Counted from the stretch's first letter, positions 34,442-43,669 are shown. The stretch: 59,336 nt of DNA from an uncultured Lachnospiraceae bacterium (GCA_910578475.1 CAJTRK010000012.1:38232-97567); one strand, 5' to 3'. Notes: generated by a model not told the origin, from the sequence alone. Made by a program: numbers and translations.

Positions 34442-35047
34442 ATGATGATAAGACAGGGAAACAGGAATGGTTATTATCTATTGTATTTGTTCATGACAGG
34501 TCTGTTTCTTGGGATTCTGCTTGTAAATATCAGGCATGATATCTGGATAAGTGAAGACGGGCTTTTAAATACTGCCATGATAAGGCAGTTACAGAACAGC
34601 GAATTTGACGGAAATTATTTGTTTGGTTATATTGTCCGGAACAGGATTTCCACCATACTGGTCATCAGTATGCTTGCATCCACAATCATAGGACTTCCGA
34701 TTGTATGCGGATATGTTTGTTATCTGGGAGCCAGCGCAGGCTGCATCCTTTCGATAGCGGTTATCCGTTATGGCGTCAGAGGTCTTTTTTTGGTGGCCGC
34801 CGGTCTTTTTCCACAGGGGCTGCTGCTGATACCGGGCTATTTTCTGTTATTCCGGTGGGGACTTGACTGTAACAAAAGCCTTTTCGGTAAAATTGACGGC
34901 CTGGATGGCCGTTATCTTGTCGGCAGACAGTTTGTTGCGGCGAAGGGAATCAAATTGGCAGGTATTCTTTTGCTGATTGTTTTCGGCTGCGTCTTGGAAA
35001 GTTATGTAAACCCGGAAATCCTGCAATTCGTCTTAAAAATTTTTTAA
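34442..35047 (+). CDS. spoIIM: Stage II sporulation protein M
   Basis: 201-residue integral membrane protein with about five hydrophobic segments (YLLYLFMTGLFLGILLVNI, IVRNRISTILVISMLASTIIGLPIVCGYVCYLGASAGCILSI, GLFPQGLLLIPGYFLLF, KLAGILLLIVFGCVLESYV). SpoIIM is part of the SpoIID-SpoIIM-SpoIIP peptidoglycan machine for engulfment; it keeps the others at the septum. The neighbourhood (nudF, xerD) supports the call. Start could also be ATG 34445. Confidence 0.85.
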   Translation: MMIRQGNRNGYYLLYLFMTGLFLGILLVNIRHDIWISEDGLLNTAMIRQLQNSEFDGNYLFGYIVRNRISTILVISMLASTIIGLPIVCGYVCYLGASAGCILSIAVIRYGVRGLFLVAAGLFPQGLLLIPGYFLLFRWGLDCNKSLFGKIDGLDGRYLVGRQFVAAKGIKLAGILLLIVFGCVLESYVNPEILQFVLKIF

Positions 35048-35159
35048 TATTTTTTTAACAATTTCTCAACATCTAGTAGACATAAAATGTGTTTGGACGA
35101 TATGTTGTACTTCCCTCCAAATATGACGGAAATGCCCGAAAAATCAAGGAAAAATCCAT

Positions 35160-35188
35160 TTGCTTTTCTGAAAAATTCTGCTTATAAT
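35160..35188 (+). promoter_or_regulatory. Promoter upstream of xerD
   Basis: TTGCTT (35160-35165), 17-nt spacer, TATAAT (35183-35188). It lies in a 198-bp gap (35048-35245) in which nothing else was recognised. Confidence 0.6.
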
Positions 35189-35245
35189 GTTAAAAGGACA
35201 TTGGTTAAATTAACATAAAACCAGAGGGGAAAGGCTTCCGTATTA

Positions 35246-36127
35246 ATGCAAAAAGAAATCACGGCATTTATATCTTATTTACATAACATTAAGAAAACTT
35301 CAAATAATACAGAGATGTCATATAAACGGGATTTAGAGAAGATGGAACATTTTATGGTGCAAAAAGGGATTCAGAATGTCGATGATGTGACGGAAGAAGC
35401 ATTGTGCGCGTATATTCAGTATCTGCAGGACAGTCGTTTTGCGACGGCCACCGTGTCTAGGAATGTCGCATCTATTAAGGCGTTTTACCATTTCATGCTG
35501 CGCGAGGGAATCGTGAAAGAAGATGTGTCGGGAAATCTGAAAGCGCCCAAAATCGAGAAGAAAATGCCGGAAATCATGTCGCCGGAAGAGGTGGTCCGGC
35601 TTTTGGAGCAGCCGGGCGGAAATTCCCCCAAAGAGATTCGTGACAAGGCAATGCTGGAGTTGCTGTATGCGACGGGGATTCGGGTGTCCGAGCTGATTGC
35701 GTTAAAATTATCGGACGTTAATATGCAGATGAGTTATCTGATATGTCATGCCGCCAAAGAGCGGATTATCCCTTTTGGAGGCGCTGCAAAGAAGGCTTTG
35801 GAGAAATATCTTGACGGCGTCAGGGAATCCATGCTGGAAGATAAAAAGTCGGATATTCTGTTCGCGAACTGTTCCGGCCTTCCCATGAGCAGGCAGGGGT
35901 TCTGGAAGCTGATAAAGCATTATGCACAGAAGGCGGATATCAAAGCGGATATTACGCCCCATACGTTACGCCATTCTTTTGCGGCGCATCTGGTGGAGAA
36001 CGGAGCCGATTTGCGGAGCGTACAGGAAATGCTAGGCCATTCCGATATTTCCACGACGCAAATCTACGCGAATCTGAATCATAACCGCATCAGAGAAGTA
36101 TATGCAAAGGCCCATCCGAGAGGATGA
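35246..36127 (+). CDS. xerD: Tyrosine recombinase XerD
   Basis: Site-specific recombinase that with XerC resolves chromosome dimers at dif. 293 residues: N-terminal SAM-like core-binding domain (about 1-85) and catalytic domain with Arg in ATGIRVSELIAL, HTLRHSFAAHL, LGHSDISTTQIY (nucleophile Tyr). The nudF-spoIIM-xerD context supports XerD rather than a phage integrase. Its 3' end forms the terminator stem shared with the convergent DAHP synthase gene. Confidence 0.9.
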   Translation: MQKEITAFISYLHNIKKTSNNTEMSYKRDLEKMEHFMVQKGIQNVDDVTEEALCAYIQYLQDSRFATATVSRNVASIKAFYHFMLREGIVKEDVSGNLKAPKIEKKMPEIMSPEEVVRLLEQPGGNSPKEIRDKAMLELLYATGIRVSELIALKLSDVNMQMSYLICHAAKERIIPFGGAAKKALEKYLDGVRESMLEDKKSDILFANCSGLPMSRQGFWKLIKHYAQKADIKADITPHTLRHSFAAHLVENGADLRSVQEMLGHSDISTTQIYANLNHNRIREVYAKAHPRG

Positions 36128-36137
36128 GCCTTTTTTT
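36106..36137. terminator. Terminator overlapping the xerD 3' end
   Basis: AAAGGCCCATCC pairs with GGATGAGCCTTT with small internal mismatches, followed by seven T. The stem includes the last codons of xerD, and the minus-strand DAHP synthase gene ends inside the T tract. Confidence 0.75.
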
Positions 36138-37164
36138 AACATAATTCCGCGATATCATAAATCAGCTTTTCGGAGTCCGCCCATCCGAGACAGGGGTCGG
36201 TAATGGATTTCCCATAGACGCCTCCGCCGATTTTCTGGCAGCCCTCTTCCAGATAACTTTCGACCATAACGCCCTTTACGAGATTATGGATGTCAGAGCT
36301 TAATTTCCTGCTGTGCAGAACTTCTTTGACGATGCGGACCTGCTGCGCATATTCCTTATTGGAATTGTTGTGGTTGGCGTCAATGATGCAGGCGGGATTG
36401 ACGAGCGCCTGCTCCTGATACAGGGTAAGGAGTCTTACCAGGTCTTCGTAGTGATAGTTGGGAAGACTCTGCCCGTGCTTATTGACCGCACCGCGAAGGA
36501 CTGTGTGCGCCAGCGGATTGCCGCTCGTCAGCACTTCGGAACCGCGATAGATAAAAGAGTGGGGATGCTGTGCCGCATAGACCGAGTTTAACATGACGGA
36601 AAGCGTGCCGCTCGTCGGATTCTTCATGCCGCTTGCGACATCGAACCCGCTCACGGTCATGCGGTGCTGCTGGTCTTCTACCGAACGCGCGCCGATTGCA
36701 ACATAGGAAAGAATGTCTTCCACATACCCCCAGTTGTCGGGATAGAGCATTTCGTCGGCGGCCGTCAGACCGGATTCTTCCATCGCATGGATGTGCATTT
36801 TCCGCATGGCGATAAGACCCGTGGTAAAATCAGGCTTTTTTTCCGGGTCGGGCTGGCTGACGATGCCTTTATAGCCTTCGCCGGTGGTCCGGGGTTTGTT
36901 CGTATAAATTCTCGGAATGAGTATGAGACGGTCTTTTACTTTTTCATTGATTTTGCTCAGACGGCTGACATAGTCACAGACCGCGTCTTCGTTGTCGGCG
37001 GAACAGGGGCCGATAATGACAAGAAATTTATTGCTTTTTCCGGTGATAACGTCGCTGATTTCAAGGTCCCGCTGTTTTTTCAGTTCGGCGAGATGCTCGG
37101 GAACCGGAAACCGGGTCCGGATATCTTCCGGTGTCGGAAGTTTGCTGATAAATTGAAAAGACAT
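36136..37164 (-). CDS. aroF: 3-deoxy-7-phosphoheptulonate (DAHP) synthase, class I
   Basis: First step of the shikimate pathway: phosphoenolpyruvate plus erythrose-4-phosphate. 342 residues of the AroF/G/H type: LVIIGPCSADN, RIYTNKPRTTGEGYKGI, GARSVEDQQHR, VASGMKNPTSG, DANHNNSNKEYAQQ. Which aromatic amino acid inhibits it cannot be judged, so the symbol is provisional. It is convergent with xerD. The next gene upstream on the same strand is the flippase, which ends 48 bp away. Confidence 0.9.
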   Translation of the reverse strand: MSFQFISKLPTPEDIRTRFPVPEHLAELKKQRDLEISDVITGKSNKFLVIIGPCSADNEDAVCDYVSRLSKINEKVKDRLILIPRIYTNKPRTTGEGYKGIVSQPDPEKKPDFTTGLIAMRKMHIHAMEESGLTAADEMLYPDNWGYVEDILSYVAIGARSVEDQQHRMTVSGFDVASGMKNPTSGTLSVMLNSVYAAQHPHSFIYRGSEVLTSGNPLAHTVLRGAVNKHGQSLPNYHYEDLVRLLTLYQEQALVNPACIIDANHNNSNKEYAQQVRIVKEVLHSRKLSSDIHNLVKGVMVESYLEEGCQKIGGGVYGKSITDPCLGWADSEKLIYDIAELC

Positions 37165-37211
37165 ATATATTCATGCTCCCTTCTTTTGTTTTTCTGGCTA
37201 AAACAGATATA

Positions 37212-38597
37212 TTATAGTATATTAGAAGAAGAACCGCAAGCGTTCCGGGTCTTTTTGCAGACGCGCAGGGCGGAAAAGGTACAGAGAAGTGTCTGGACCA
37301 TCTGGCTTGCAAGCATACCCCACAGGTAACCCTTGATTCCGTATACGGGAATCGCGTAAAAGACGAACAACAGACGGACGAGCAGGCTCAGGATGCTGTA
37401 TAAAAAAGTGAGCGCCGTTTTTCCGAGGCCGTTTAAAATGCTGTTCAGGGTGCTTGCAATGTACATGAACGGGCAGATAAAGCTGAGTGTCAGGATAAAA
37501 CTGCCGGCCAGTTCGCTGTTAAAAAGAAGCCTGCCGGCGAAACGGCCGAACAGAAGGAAGATGGCGGTACAGAGAAAACCGAGCAGCAGACAGTACTGAA
37601 TCGATTTCCATATCGCCTTTGCCACGGCGTTCTGGTTACCGTTTGCGTCCGCTTCCGAAACAATCGGAAGAAGCAGGACGGAGATAGAATTGGTAATCGC
37701 GGACGGAAACAGGATGAGCGGCAGGCTCATACCGGTTAAGACACCGTAGACGCCCAGGGCGTCCGCGTTGTTCAGCCCGTAGGCCATCAGTCGGTTCGGT
37801 ATATAGATTGCTTCGATGCTTTGCAGGATATTGATAATAATGCGGTTTGCCGACAAAGGGACGGCAAGGCGCAGCAGATTTTCCGTAATCTGTCCGTAAG
37901 AGGGCAGCAGATGAGCGCCCGGCGTCAGTATTTTCAGGCGGGCAGGCTTTTCGAATACCTGAAAAGAACGGCAGATGATGGCGACGACGGAAACGACCAT
38001 AGAGGCGCCTTCTCCGATAACGAGGCCGACGACTGCGAAACTGATGGTAGGCGTCATATTTTTGGACGCACAGATATCATAAATCAGATAGACGGAACCG
38101 ACCCGCACGATTTGTTCCGATAACTGGGTCAGGGCAGGAACGGCAGTCTTTTTGATACCGTAGAAATAGCCGTTGATGCAGGAGTGCACCGTCGCCATCG
38201 GAATAGAAAGAGAGATAATGCGCAGCAGAGGAGCGGTTCGTTCTTCCAGCAAAAAAGAAACGGCTATCCATTCGGAATACCGGTAGATATAAGCCATGCA
38301 GCCGAAGGACAGCGCCATGGCAAGAAGAAAGCCGGTCCACAGCGTACGGAAAGAGGTTTTATAATCGTGTGTTGAGGTCTCGCTTGCCACATATTTGGAT
38401 ATGGCAGTCTGCATACCCGATACGGTCAGGGAAAAGGAAAGAGCCAGCACCGGAGAGATGAGCTGATAGATGCCCATGCCCTCCGCGCCGAATACTTTTG
38501 ACAGGAAAATCCGATAGAAAAAGCCGATGAAACGGCTGAGCAATCCGGTAACGGTTAAAATAAAGGTTCCAATCAGCAGAGGGTTTTTGTGCCGCAT
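37212..38597 (-). CDS. SpoVB/MurJ-type flippase, second copy
   Basis: 461 residues, about 12-14 hydrophobic segments. N-terminus PLLIGTFILTVTGLLSRFIGFFYRIFLSKVFGAEGMGIYQLISPVLALSFSLTVSGMQTAISKYVASE is the SpoVB-type signature. It is about 85 residues shorter than the copy at 17261 and diverged from it, so it is not a recent duplicate. Possibly the sporulation (cortex precursor) flippase, but the sequence alone does not decide. Divergent from mnmA. Confidence 0.85.
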   Translation of the reverse strand: MRHKNPLLIGTFILTVTGLLSRFIGFFYRIFLSKVFGAEGMGIYQLISPVLALSFSLTVSGMQTAISKYVASETSTHDYKTSFRTLWTGFLLAMALSFGCMAYIYRYSEWIAVSFLLEERTAPLLRIISLSIPMATVHSCINGYFYGIKKTAVPALTQLSEQIVRVGSVYLIYDICASKNMTPTISFAVVGLVIGEGASMVVSVVAIICRSFQVFEKPARLKILTPGAHLLPSYGQITENLLRLAVPLSANRIIINILQSIEAIYIPNRLMAYGLNNADALGVYGVLTGMSLPLILFPSAITNSISVLLLPIVSEADANGNQNAVAKAIWKSIQYCLLLGFLCTAIFLLFGRFAGRLLFNSELAGSFILTLSFICPFMYIASTLNSILNGLGKTALTFLYSILSLLVRLLFVFYAIPVYGIKGYLWGMLASQMVQTLLCTFSALRVCKKTRNACGSSSNIL

Positions 38598-38780
38598 ATA
38601 ACACCTGTTAGAAATTCATTATTTCATAGTATGCGGGAAGTGTCCAAAGAAGAACCTGCCGGCGTTTCGCCGGGCCGGGGACAGGGACAGATTGGAGTTT
38701 TGCCGAGCCAGGGACAGATTGGAGCGAGCCTGCCGGAACGGAATGCCGCAGGGACAGTATTATACAGGAAAGGGCAGAAC

Positions 38781-39878
38781 ATGAAAGAAAAAGTAGTTGT
38801 AGGAATGTCGGGCGGCGTGGATTCTTCCGTGGCAGCCTGGCTTTTGAAAGAGCAGGGGTATGAAGTAATCGGCGTCACCATGCAGATATGGCAGGATGAA
38901 GAACTCGCGGTACAGGAAGAGAACGGGGGATGCTGCGGTCTGTCGGCGGCGGAAGACGCAAGACAGGTGGCACAGGTTTTGGGGATTCCTCATTATGTGA
39001 TGAATTTTAAAAAAGAATTTAAAGAGAAGGTCGTTGACTATTTTACGGAAGCTTATTTACAGGGATGCACGCCCAATCCCTGCATCGCCTGCAACCGTTA
39101 TGTGAAATGGGAGTCTCTTTTACAAAGAAGCATGGAGATTGGGGCGGATTATATCGCGACCGGACATTATGCCCGCATCCTGAAGCTTTCAAACGGAAGA
39201 TATGCCGTCAGGAATGCGGTTTCGGCAGCCAAAGACCAGACTTATGCGCTGTACGGGCTGACCCAGTTTCAGCTTGCGCATACGCTGATGCCGGTAGGAG
39301 ATTATGCGAAAGAGGAAATCCGCCGGATTGCCGAAAAAGAAGGCCTTCCCGTTGCCAACAAACCGGACAGCCAGGAAATCTGCTTTATCCCGGACAACGA
39401 TTATGCAGCGTTTATCGACCGGGCCGCGGCGGGAAGAGTGCCGGGAAAAGGAAAGTATGTGACGAAAGAGGGGGCCGTTCTCGGAGAACATCTCGGGATA
39501 ACCCACTATACGATAGGTCAGCGCAAAGGGCTGAATCTTGCAATGGGACATCCCGTGTTTGTAACCGAAATCCGGCCGGAAAGCGGCGAGGTCGTTATCG
39601 GGGAAGCGGAGGATGTTTTCGGCGGGACGCTTCTGTGCGGCAATTTGAATTTCATGGGAATGGAAGACCTGGCGGAACCAAGAGAAGTACTGGCCAAAAT
39701 ACGATATGCCCATCCGGGAGAGCGGTGTCTGATTGAAAAGACGGGGCCGGACAGGATAACATGCCGTTTTCATAAGCCGGTCAGAGCGATTACGCCGGGG
39801 CAGGCGGTTGTTTTTTACGAGGACGGATATGTGCTCGGCGGCGGCACAATTTTAAAAAACAGGGATATTTGCGGATAA
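38781..39878 (+). CDS. mnmA: tRNA-specific 2-thiouridylase MnmA
   Basis: Thiolates U34 of tRNAs for Lys, Glu and Gln. 365 residues. PP-loop SGGVDSSVAAWLL near the start, catalytic cysteine in TPNPCIACN and second cysteine in DSQEICFIPD, IGQRKGL for the central domain. AAAGGG lies 6 nt before the ATG. The frame is open for 64 codons upstream (from 38589), but that stretch contains a 27-bp-spaced direct repeat and no ribosome binding site, so I treat it as leader. Confidence 0.95.
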   Translation: MKEKVVVGMSGGVDSSVAAWLLKEQGYEVIGVTMQIWQDEELAVQEENGGCCGLSAAEDARQVAQVLGIPHYVMNFKKEFKEKVVDYFTEAYLQGCTPNPCIACNRYVKWESLLQRSMEIGADYIATGHYARILKLSNGRYAVRNAVSAAKDQTYALYGLTQFQLAHTLMPVGDYAKEEIRRIAEKEGLPVANKPDSQEICFIPDNDYAAFIDRAAAGRVPGKGKYVTKEGAVLGEHLGITHYTIGQRKGLNLAMGHPVFVTEIRPESGEVVIGEAEDVFGGTLLCGNLNFMGMEDLAEPREVLAKIRYAHPGERCLIEKTGPDRITCRFHKPVRAITPGQAVVFYEDGYVLGGGTILKNRDICG

Positions 39879-39984
39879 CATAAGAAAAATTTAAGAAAAT
39901 CTACCGTTTTCCTTCACGATATTTTCACGAATTATGTGATAAAATGTGAAAAAGTTGAAGCAAAGGGGAAAGGACGAAGGGGAA

Positions 39985-40314
39985 ATGGTAGAATCGAAAT
40001 ATACACATGTAAAAGTCAATAATGAAATAGAGTTATGTGAAGTTTATGATAAAGAAACGAAAGAAAAGGTAAAAAAGGCTTTTTTCGGCGCGGGACTTTC
40101 TTTTTTCATTAAATTCAAAAAGGCCGCTCCGGGCAGAGAAGGCAGATTTATCATCTGCGTCAACAGCAGTCAGCGCAGCGCAGCGAAAACGGCCATACTC
40201 AGGAAAGTGCCCGGGGCGGAGAAATGCGTCTGTTTTTTTGACGGCTCAAATCTTGTGAAAGGAGGCGCTTCGTCTTTCAAACGTGCAGTAGTAGCGGAAT
40301 CCACAGTCAGTTAA
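39985..40314 (+). CDS. Small protein of unknown function
   Basis: 109 residues from ATG 39985, which follows GAAGGGGAA; a GTG at 39946 would add 13 residues. No family recognised. Sequence features: an N-terminal acidic half (VNNEIELCEVYDKETKEKVKKAFF), a basic middle (KFKKAAPGREGR) and a short predicted beta strand RFIICVN; no signal or membrane segment. The last 69 bp overlap the 3' end of the convergent PHP phosphatase gene, which is unusual and weakens confidence in the C-terminal part. Confidence 0.55.
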   Translation: MVESKYTHVKVNNEIELCEVYDKETKEKVKKAFFGAGLSFFIKFKKAAPGREGRFIICVNSSQRSAAKTAILRKVPGAEKCVCFFDGSNLVKGGASSFKRAVVAESTVS

Positions 40315-41064
40315 CAGACCGGCGGCGCGGTCAAAACAGGAAGCGATGCGCGCAGGCTTATGGGCGTCGGACCCTATCGTGATGATTTCACCGCCCAGTT
40401 CCCTGTAACGACGGAGAATGGCGGTGCAGGGATTGGCTTCCCGCAGACCCTGCAGGAGCCCGCCGGTATTGAGTTCAATGCCTTTGCCGGCCTGAATCAG
40501 CCTGGTCAGGATTTCGTCGAGGATATCCCGGTATTGTTCATAAGTGTAGCCGTTGTCTTTTTGCGGGCCATAGCGCACAACATAATCCAGATGGCCGTAA
40601 ACATCGAAATCGTCAAAGGCTTTCAGGTTGTCCGGAATGGATGTAAAGTATTCCAGATAGGCTTCTTCCTGTGTCCGCCCTTCATAAAAGGCCGGATAGT
40701 AAGGGTCCCTCCCGTTGCAGAGGTGAGAAGAAGCAATGATGAAGTCATAGTCATGGGCGCCGGCGAAGGCGGCGTTTTTCAGGGCCAGATGAGGCTGTAA
40801 GCCGAGTTCAACGCCGAAACAAAGCGTTATCCGGTCCGCATATTTTTCACGGCATTTCAGAAATTCACAGAGATAGGAATCAGGGTTCAGGTCAAAAAGT
40901 CCTTCCGGCGTTTCTTTCGAAACGGGAAAATCGAAATCCTGATGTTCCGTAAAGCACATCTGCGTCAGGCCTTTTCGGATTCCTTCCAGGACCATTTCTT
41001 CCATCGGCGTATCGGAATCGCCTGAAAAAGAAGAATGTAAGTGATAGTCTGCTGTAATCGGCAT
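40246..41064 (-). CDS. hisJ: Histidinol-phosphatase of the PHP family (HisJ-like)
   Basis: 272 residues, PHP metal-dependent phosphoesterase. Metal motifs seen: DYHLHSSFSGDSDTP at the N-terminus, CFTEHQDFDFP, the second-half IIASSHLCNGRD, and DVYGHLDYVVRY, ending IGSDAHKPARIAS. The distribution fits histidinol phosphatase (HisK/HisJ); other PHP esterases remain possible as no his genes are nearby. Start at 41064 is supported by AGGAGG 6 nt upstream; a longer frame to 41118 has no ribosome binding site. Confidence 0.85.
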   Translation of the reverse strand: MPITADYHLHSSFSGDSDTPMEEMVLEGIRKGLTQMCFTEHQDFDFPVSKETPEGLFDLNPDSYLCEFLKCREKYADRITLCFGVELGLQPHLALKNAAFAGAHDYDFIIASSHLCNGRDPYYPAFYEGRTQEEAYLEYFTSIPDNLKAFDDFDVYGHLDYVVRYGPQKDNGYTYEQYRDILDEILTRLIQAGKGIELNTGGLLQGLREANPCTAILRRYRELGGEIITIGSDAHKPARIASCFDRAAGLLTDCGFRYYCTFERRSASFHKI

Positions 41065-41179
41065 AGTTTTCCTCCTTGCGTGATATACTGATTCTGGTAT
41101 TGTTTCAGTGTAGTTCATTTTGCAAAAAATTTCAAATTATAAAATAGTTATAAATTTCCAATTATTTTTGATTTACACC

Positions 41180-41208
41180 TTGAATTTTATGGACAAATTA
41201 GGTAAAAT
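41180..41208 (+). promoter_or_regulatory. gap promoter
   Basis: TTGAAT (41180-41185), 17-nt spacer, TAAAAT (41203-41208), in a very A+T-rich region typical of strongly expressed glycolytic genes. Confidence 0.6.
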
Positions 41209-41216
41209 GATTGTGC

Positions 41217-41232
41217 TGACAAAATTTTGTCA
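41217..41232. promoter_or_regulatory. Perfect 16-bp palindrome at the gap transcription start
   Basis: TGACAAAATTTTGTCA lies 9-24 nt after the -10 box, where a repressor would block initiation or elongation. It does not match the usual Rex (TTGTGA-N6-TCACAA) consensus. A CggR-like or other glycolysis regulator is a guess; none is encoded in the window. Confidence 0.5.
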
Positions 41233-41303
41233 ATCTGCATTTTATGTCCGCAGTTTGGCAGAATAATATAAAATATATTTTATTTTATCAGGAGGAAACG
41301 AAA

Positions 41304-42305
41304 ATGGCAGTAAAAGTAGCAATCAATGGTTTTGGTCGTATCGGTCGTCTTGCATTCAGACAGATGTTCGGTGCAGAGGGATACGAAGTAGTAGCTATCA
41401 ACGATTTAACAAGCCCGAAAATGCTGGCACATCTGTTAAAGTATGACTCTTCACAGGGCAGATATGACAAAGGCGATACAGTTTCGGCTGGTGAAGATTC
41501 CATCACAGTTGACGGAAAGACTCTGAAAATCTACAAAGAGCCCGATGCAAACAATTGTCCGTGGGGCGAACTTGGCGTAGATGTTGTTCTGGAGTGCTCC
41601 GGATTCTACACCTCCAAAGAGAAAGCACAGGCACACATCAATGCCGGCGCTAAGAAAGTTGTTATTTCCGCACCTGCAGGAAACGACCTTCCTACAATCG
41701 TTTACAATGTAAACCACACAACACTGACAAAGGATGATACGATTATTTCCGCAGCATCCTGTACAACAAACTGCCTTGCTCCTATGGCAAAAGCGCTGAA
41801 CGATTTGGCTACAATCAAATCCGGTATCATGAGCACAATTCACGCTTACACAGGCGACCAGATGATTCTTGACGGTCCTCAGAGAAAGGGTGATTTGAGA
41901 AGGTCCCGCGCAGGCGCTATCAACATCGTTCCCAACAGCACAGGCGCTGCTAAGGCAATCGGTCTTGTTATTCCTGAATTGAACGGCAAACTGATTGGTT
42001 CCGCACAGCGTGTTCCTACTCCGACAGGTTCTACAACAATTCTGGTAGCAACTGTTGAGAAGTCCGTAACGAAAGACGAAATCAATGCAGCTATGAAAGC
42101 AGCAGCAAACGAGTCCTTCGGTTACAATGAGGAAGAAATCGTATCTTCTGACGTTATCGGTATGAGATATGGTTCACTCTTCGATGCAACTCAGACAATG
42201 GTTGGCGCTGACAATCTTGTACAGGTTGTTTCATGGTATGACAATGAGAACAGCTACACAAGCCAGATGGTCAGAACAATCAAATACTTTGCTGAGTTAC
42301 AGTAA
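41304..42305 (+). CDS. gap: Glyceraldehyde-3-phosphate dehydrogenase
   Basis: Glycolytic NAD-dependent oxidation/phosphorylation of glyceraldehyde-3-phosphate. 333 residues. NAD-binding VAINGFGRIGRLAFR, catalytic Cys153 in SAASCTTNCLAP, and SWYDNENSYTSQM at the end. AGGAGG lies 8 nt before the ATG. The gene is richer in A/T-ending and consistent codons than its neighbours, as expected for high expression. A terminator separates it from pgk, so expression levels may be uncoupled. Confidence 0.98.
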   Translation: MAVKVAINGFGRIGRLAFRQMFGAEGYEVVAINDLTSPKMLAHLLKYDSSQGRYDKGDTVSAGEDSITVDGKTLKIYKEPDANNCPWGELGVDVVLECSGFYTSKEKAQAHINAGAKKVVISAPAGNDLPTIVYNVNHTTLTKDDTIISAASCTTNCLAPMAKALNDLATIKSGIMSTIHAYTGDQMILDGPQRKGDLRRSRAGAINIVPNSTGAAKAIGLVIPELNGKLIGSAQRVPTPTGSTTILVATVEKSVTKDEINAAMKAAANESFGYNEEEIVSSDVIGMRYGSLFDATQTMVGADNLVQVVSWYDNENSYTSQMVRTIKYFAELQ

Positions 42306-42340
42306 TTCATGAAGTTCTGAATAGCATAAGCTAAGACTGT

Positions 42341-42378
42341 TAAGGTCCGGCCTCGTTGGGCCGGGCCTTATTTTTTAA
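42341..42378 (+). terminator. Terminator between gap and pgk
   Basis: TAAGGTCCGGCC pairs with GGGCCGGGCCTTA around a short loop, followed by six T. Strong GC-rich stem. Confidence 0.9.
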
Positions 42379-42445
42379 TCTATAGGAAATTGCGACAGTG
42401 TAAACCATATTCACATGTCCGCACAGGAAATAGGAGGAAAGAATA

Positions 42446-43669
42446 ATGGGATTAAATAAGAAATCCGTAGATGATATGAATGTAAAAGGAAAACGCGTTC
42501 TCGTAAGATGCGATTTCAACGTACCGCTGAAAAATGGTGAGATTACCGATGAGACCCGTATCGTTGCCGCGCTTCCGACTATCAACAAACTGATTAACGA
42601 TGGTGCAAAGGTGATTCTCTGCTCCCATCTCGGTAAAGTAAAAGAAGGCCCTAATGAGAAAGAGTCCCTTGCGCCGGTTGCAAAGAGACTGTCCGAAAAG
42701 CTTGGCAAAGAAGTAAACTTTGTTGCGGACTATAACGTAACAGGCGAAGCGGCGACAGCGGCAGTTGCAGCGATGAACGAAGGCGATGTTGTATTGCTTC
42801 AGAATACCCGTTTCCGCGGTAAAGAAGAGACAAAGAACGGCGAAGAATTCAGCAAAGAGCTGGCTGATTTGGCGGACGCTTATGTTTGCGACGCTTTCGG
42901 TTCTTCTCACAGAGCGCACGCATCAGTTGCGGGCGTTACCAAATTTATCTCCGAAAAAGGCGGAGAAAATGCAGTCGGTTATCTGATGCAGAAAGAAATC
43001 GATTTCCTCGGAAATGCGGTAGAAAATCCGGTAAGACCGTTCGTTGCAATTCTCGGCGGCGCGAAAGTTGCTGATAAGCTGAACGTAATCAACAATCTGC
43101 TGGAGAAATGCGATACGCTGATTATCGGCGGCGGTATGGCGTTTACCTTCTTAAAGGCAAAAGGAATGGAAGTCGGAAACTCTCTCGTAGATAACGAGAA
43201 ACTCGATTATTGTAAAGAAATGATGGAAAAGGCTGAGAAGCTTGGCAAGAAACTGTTACTGCCCGTTGATACGACGATTGCAGACCATTTCCCGGACCCC
43301 ATCGACGGACCGATTGACGTACAGGTTGTAGCGGCAGACCAGATTCCGGCTGACAAAGAAGGTCTTGATATCGGTACGGAAACGGCAAAAATGTATGCGG
43401 ATGCCGTAAAATCCGCGAAGACGGTTGTATGGAACGGACCGATGGGTGTATTCGAAAATCCGACGCTGGCAGCAGGTACGATTGCGGTAGCAAAATCTCT
43501 TGCGGAGACAGATGCAACAACTATCATCGGCGGCGGCGACAGTGCGGCGGCAGTAAACCAGCTCGGCTTTGCGGATAAGATGAGCCACATTTCCACAGGC
43601 GGCGGCGCTTCCCTTGAGTTCCTGGAAGGAAAAGAGCTTCCGGGCGTTGTGGCGGCGGACGACAAATAG
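42446..43669 (+). CDS. pgk: Phosphoglycerate kinase
   Basis: Transfers phosphate from 1,3-bisphosphoglycerate to ADP. 407 residues, slightly above average. RVLVRCDFNVPLKNGEITDETRI, HLGKVKEGPNEKESLAPVAKRL, and the nucleotide-site segments AILGGAKVADKL and GGGDSAAAVNQLGFADKMSHISTGGGASLEFLEGKELPGV are intact. AGGAGG precedes the ATG. It is followed 11 nt later by a small membrane protein and then tpiA. Confidence 0.98.
   Translation: MGLNKKSVDDMNVKGKRVLVRCDFNVPLKNGEITDETRIVAALPTINKLINDGAKVILCSHLGKVKEGPNEKESLAPVAKRLSEKLGKEVNFVADYNVTGEAATAAVAAMNEGDVVLLQNTRFRGKEETKNGEEFSKELADLADAYVCDAFGSSHRAHASVAGVTKFISEKGGENAVGYLMQKEIDFLGNAVENPVRPFVAILGGAKVADKLNVINNLLEKCDTLIIGGGMAFTFLKAKGMEVGNSLVDNEKLDYCKEMMEKAEKLGKKLLLPVDTTIADHFPDPIDGPIDVQVVAADQIPADKEGLDIGTETAKMYADAVKSAKTVVWNGPMGVFENPTLAAGTIAVAKSLAETDATTIIGGGDSAAAVNQLGFADKMSHISTGGGASLEFLEGKELPGVVAADDK

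Noticed and set aside
38589..38780. A 429-residue MnmA starting at 38589
   Set aside because: The extension has no homology, contains a direct repeat and lacks a ribosome binding site, while ATG 38781 has AAAGGG at good distance.
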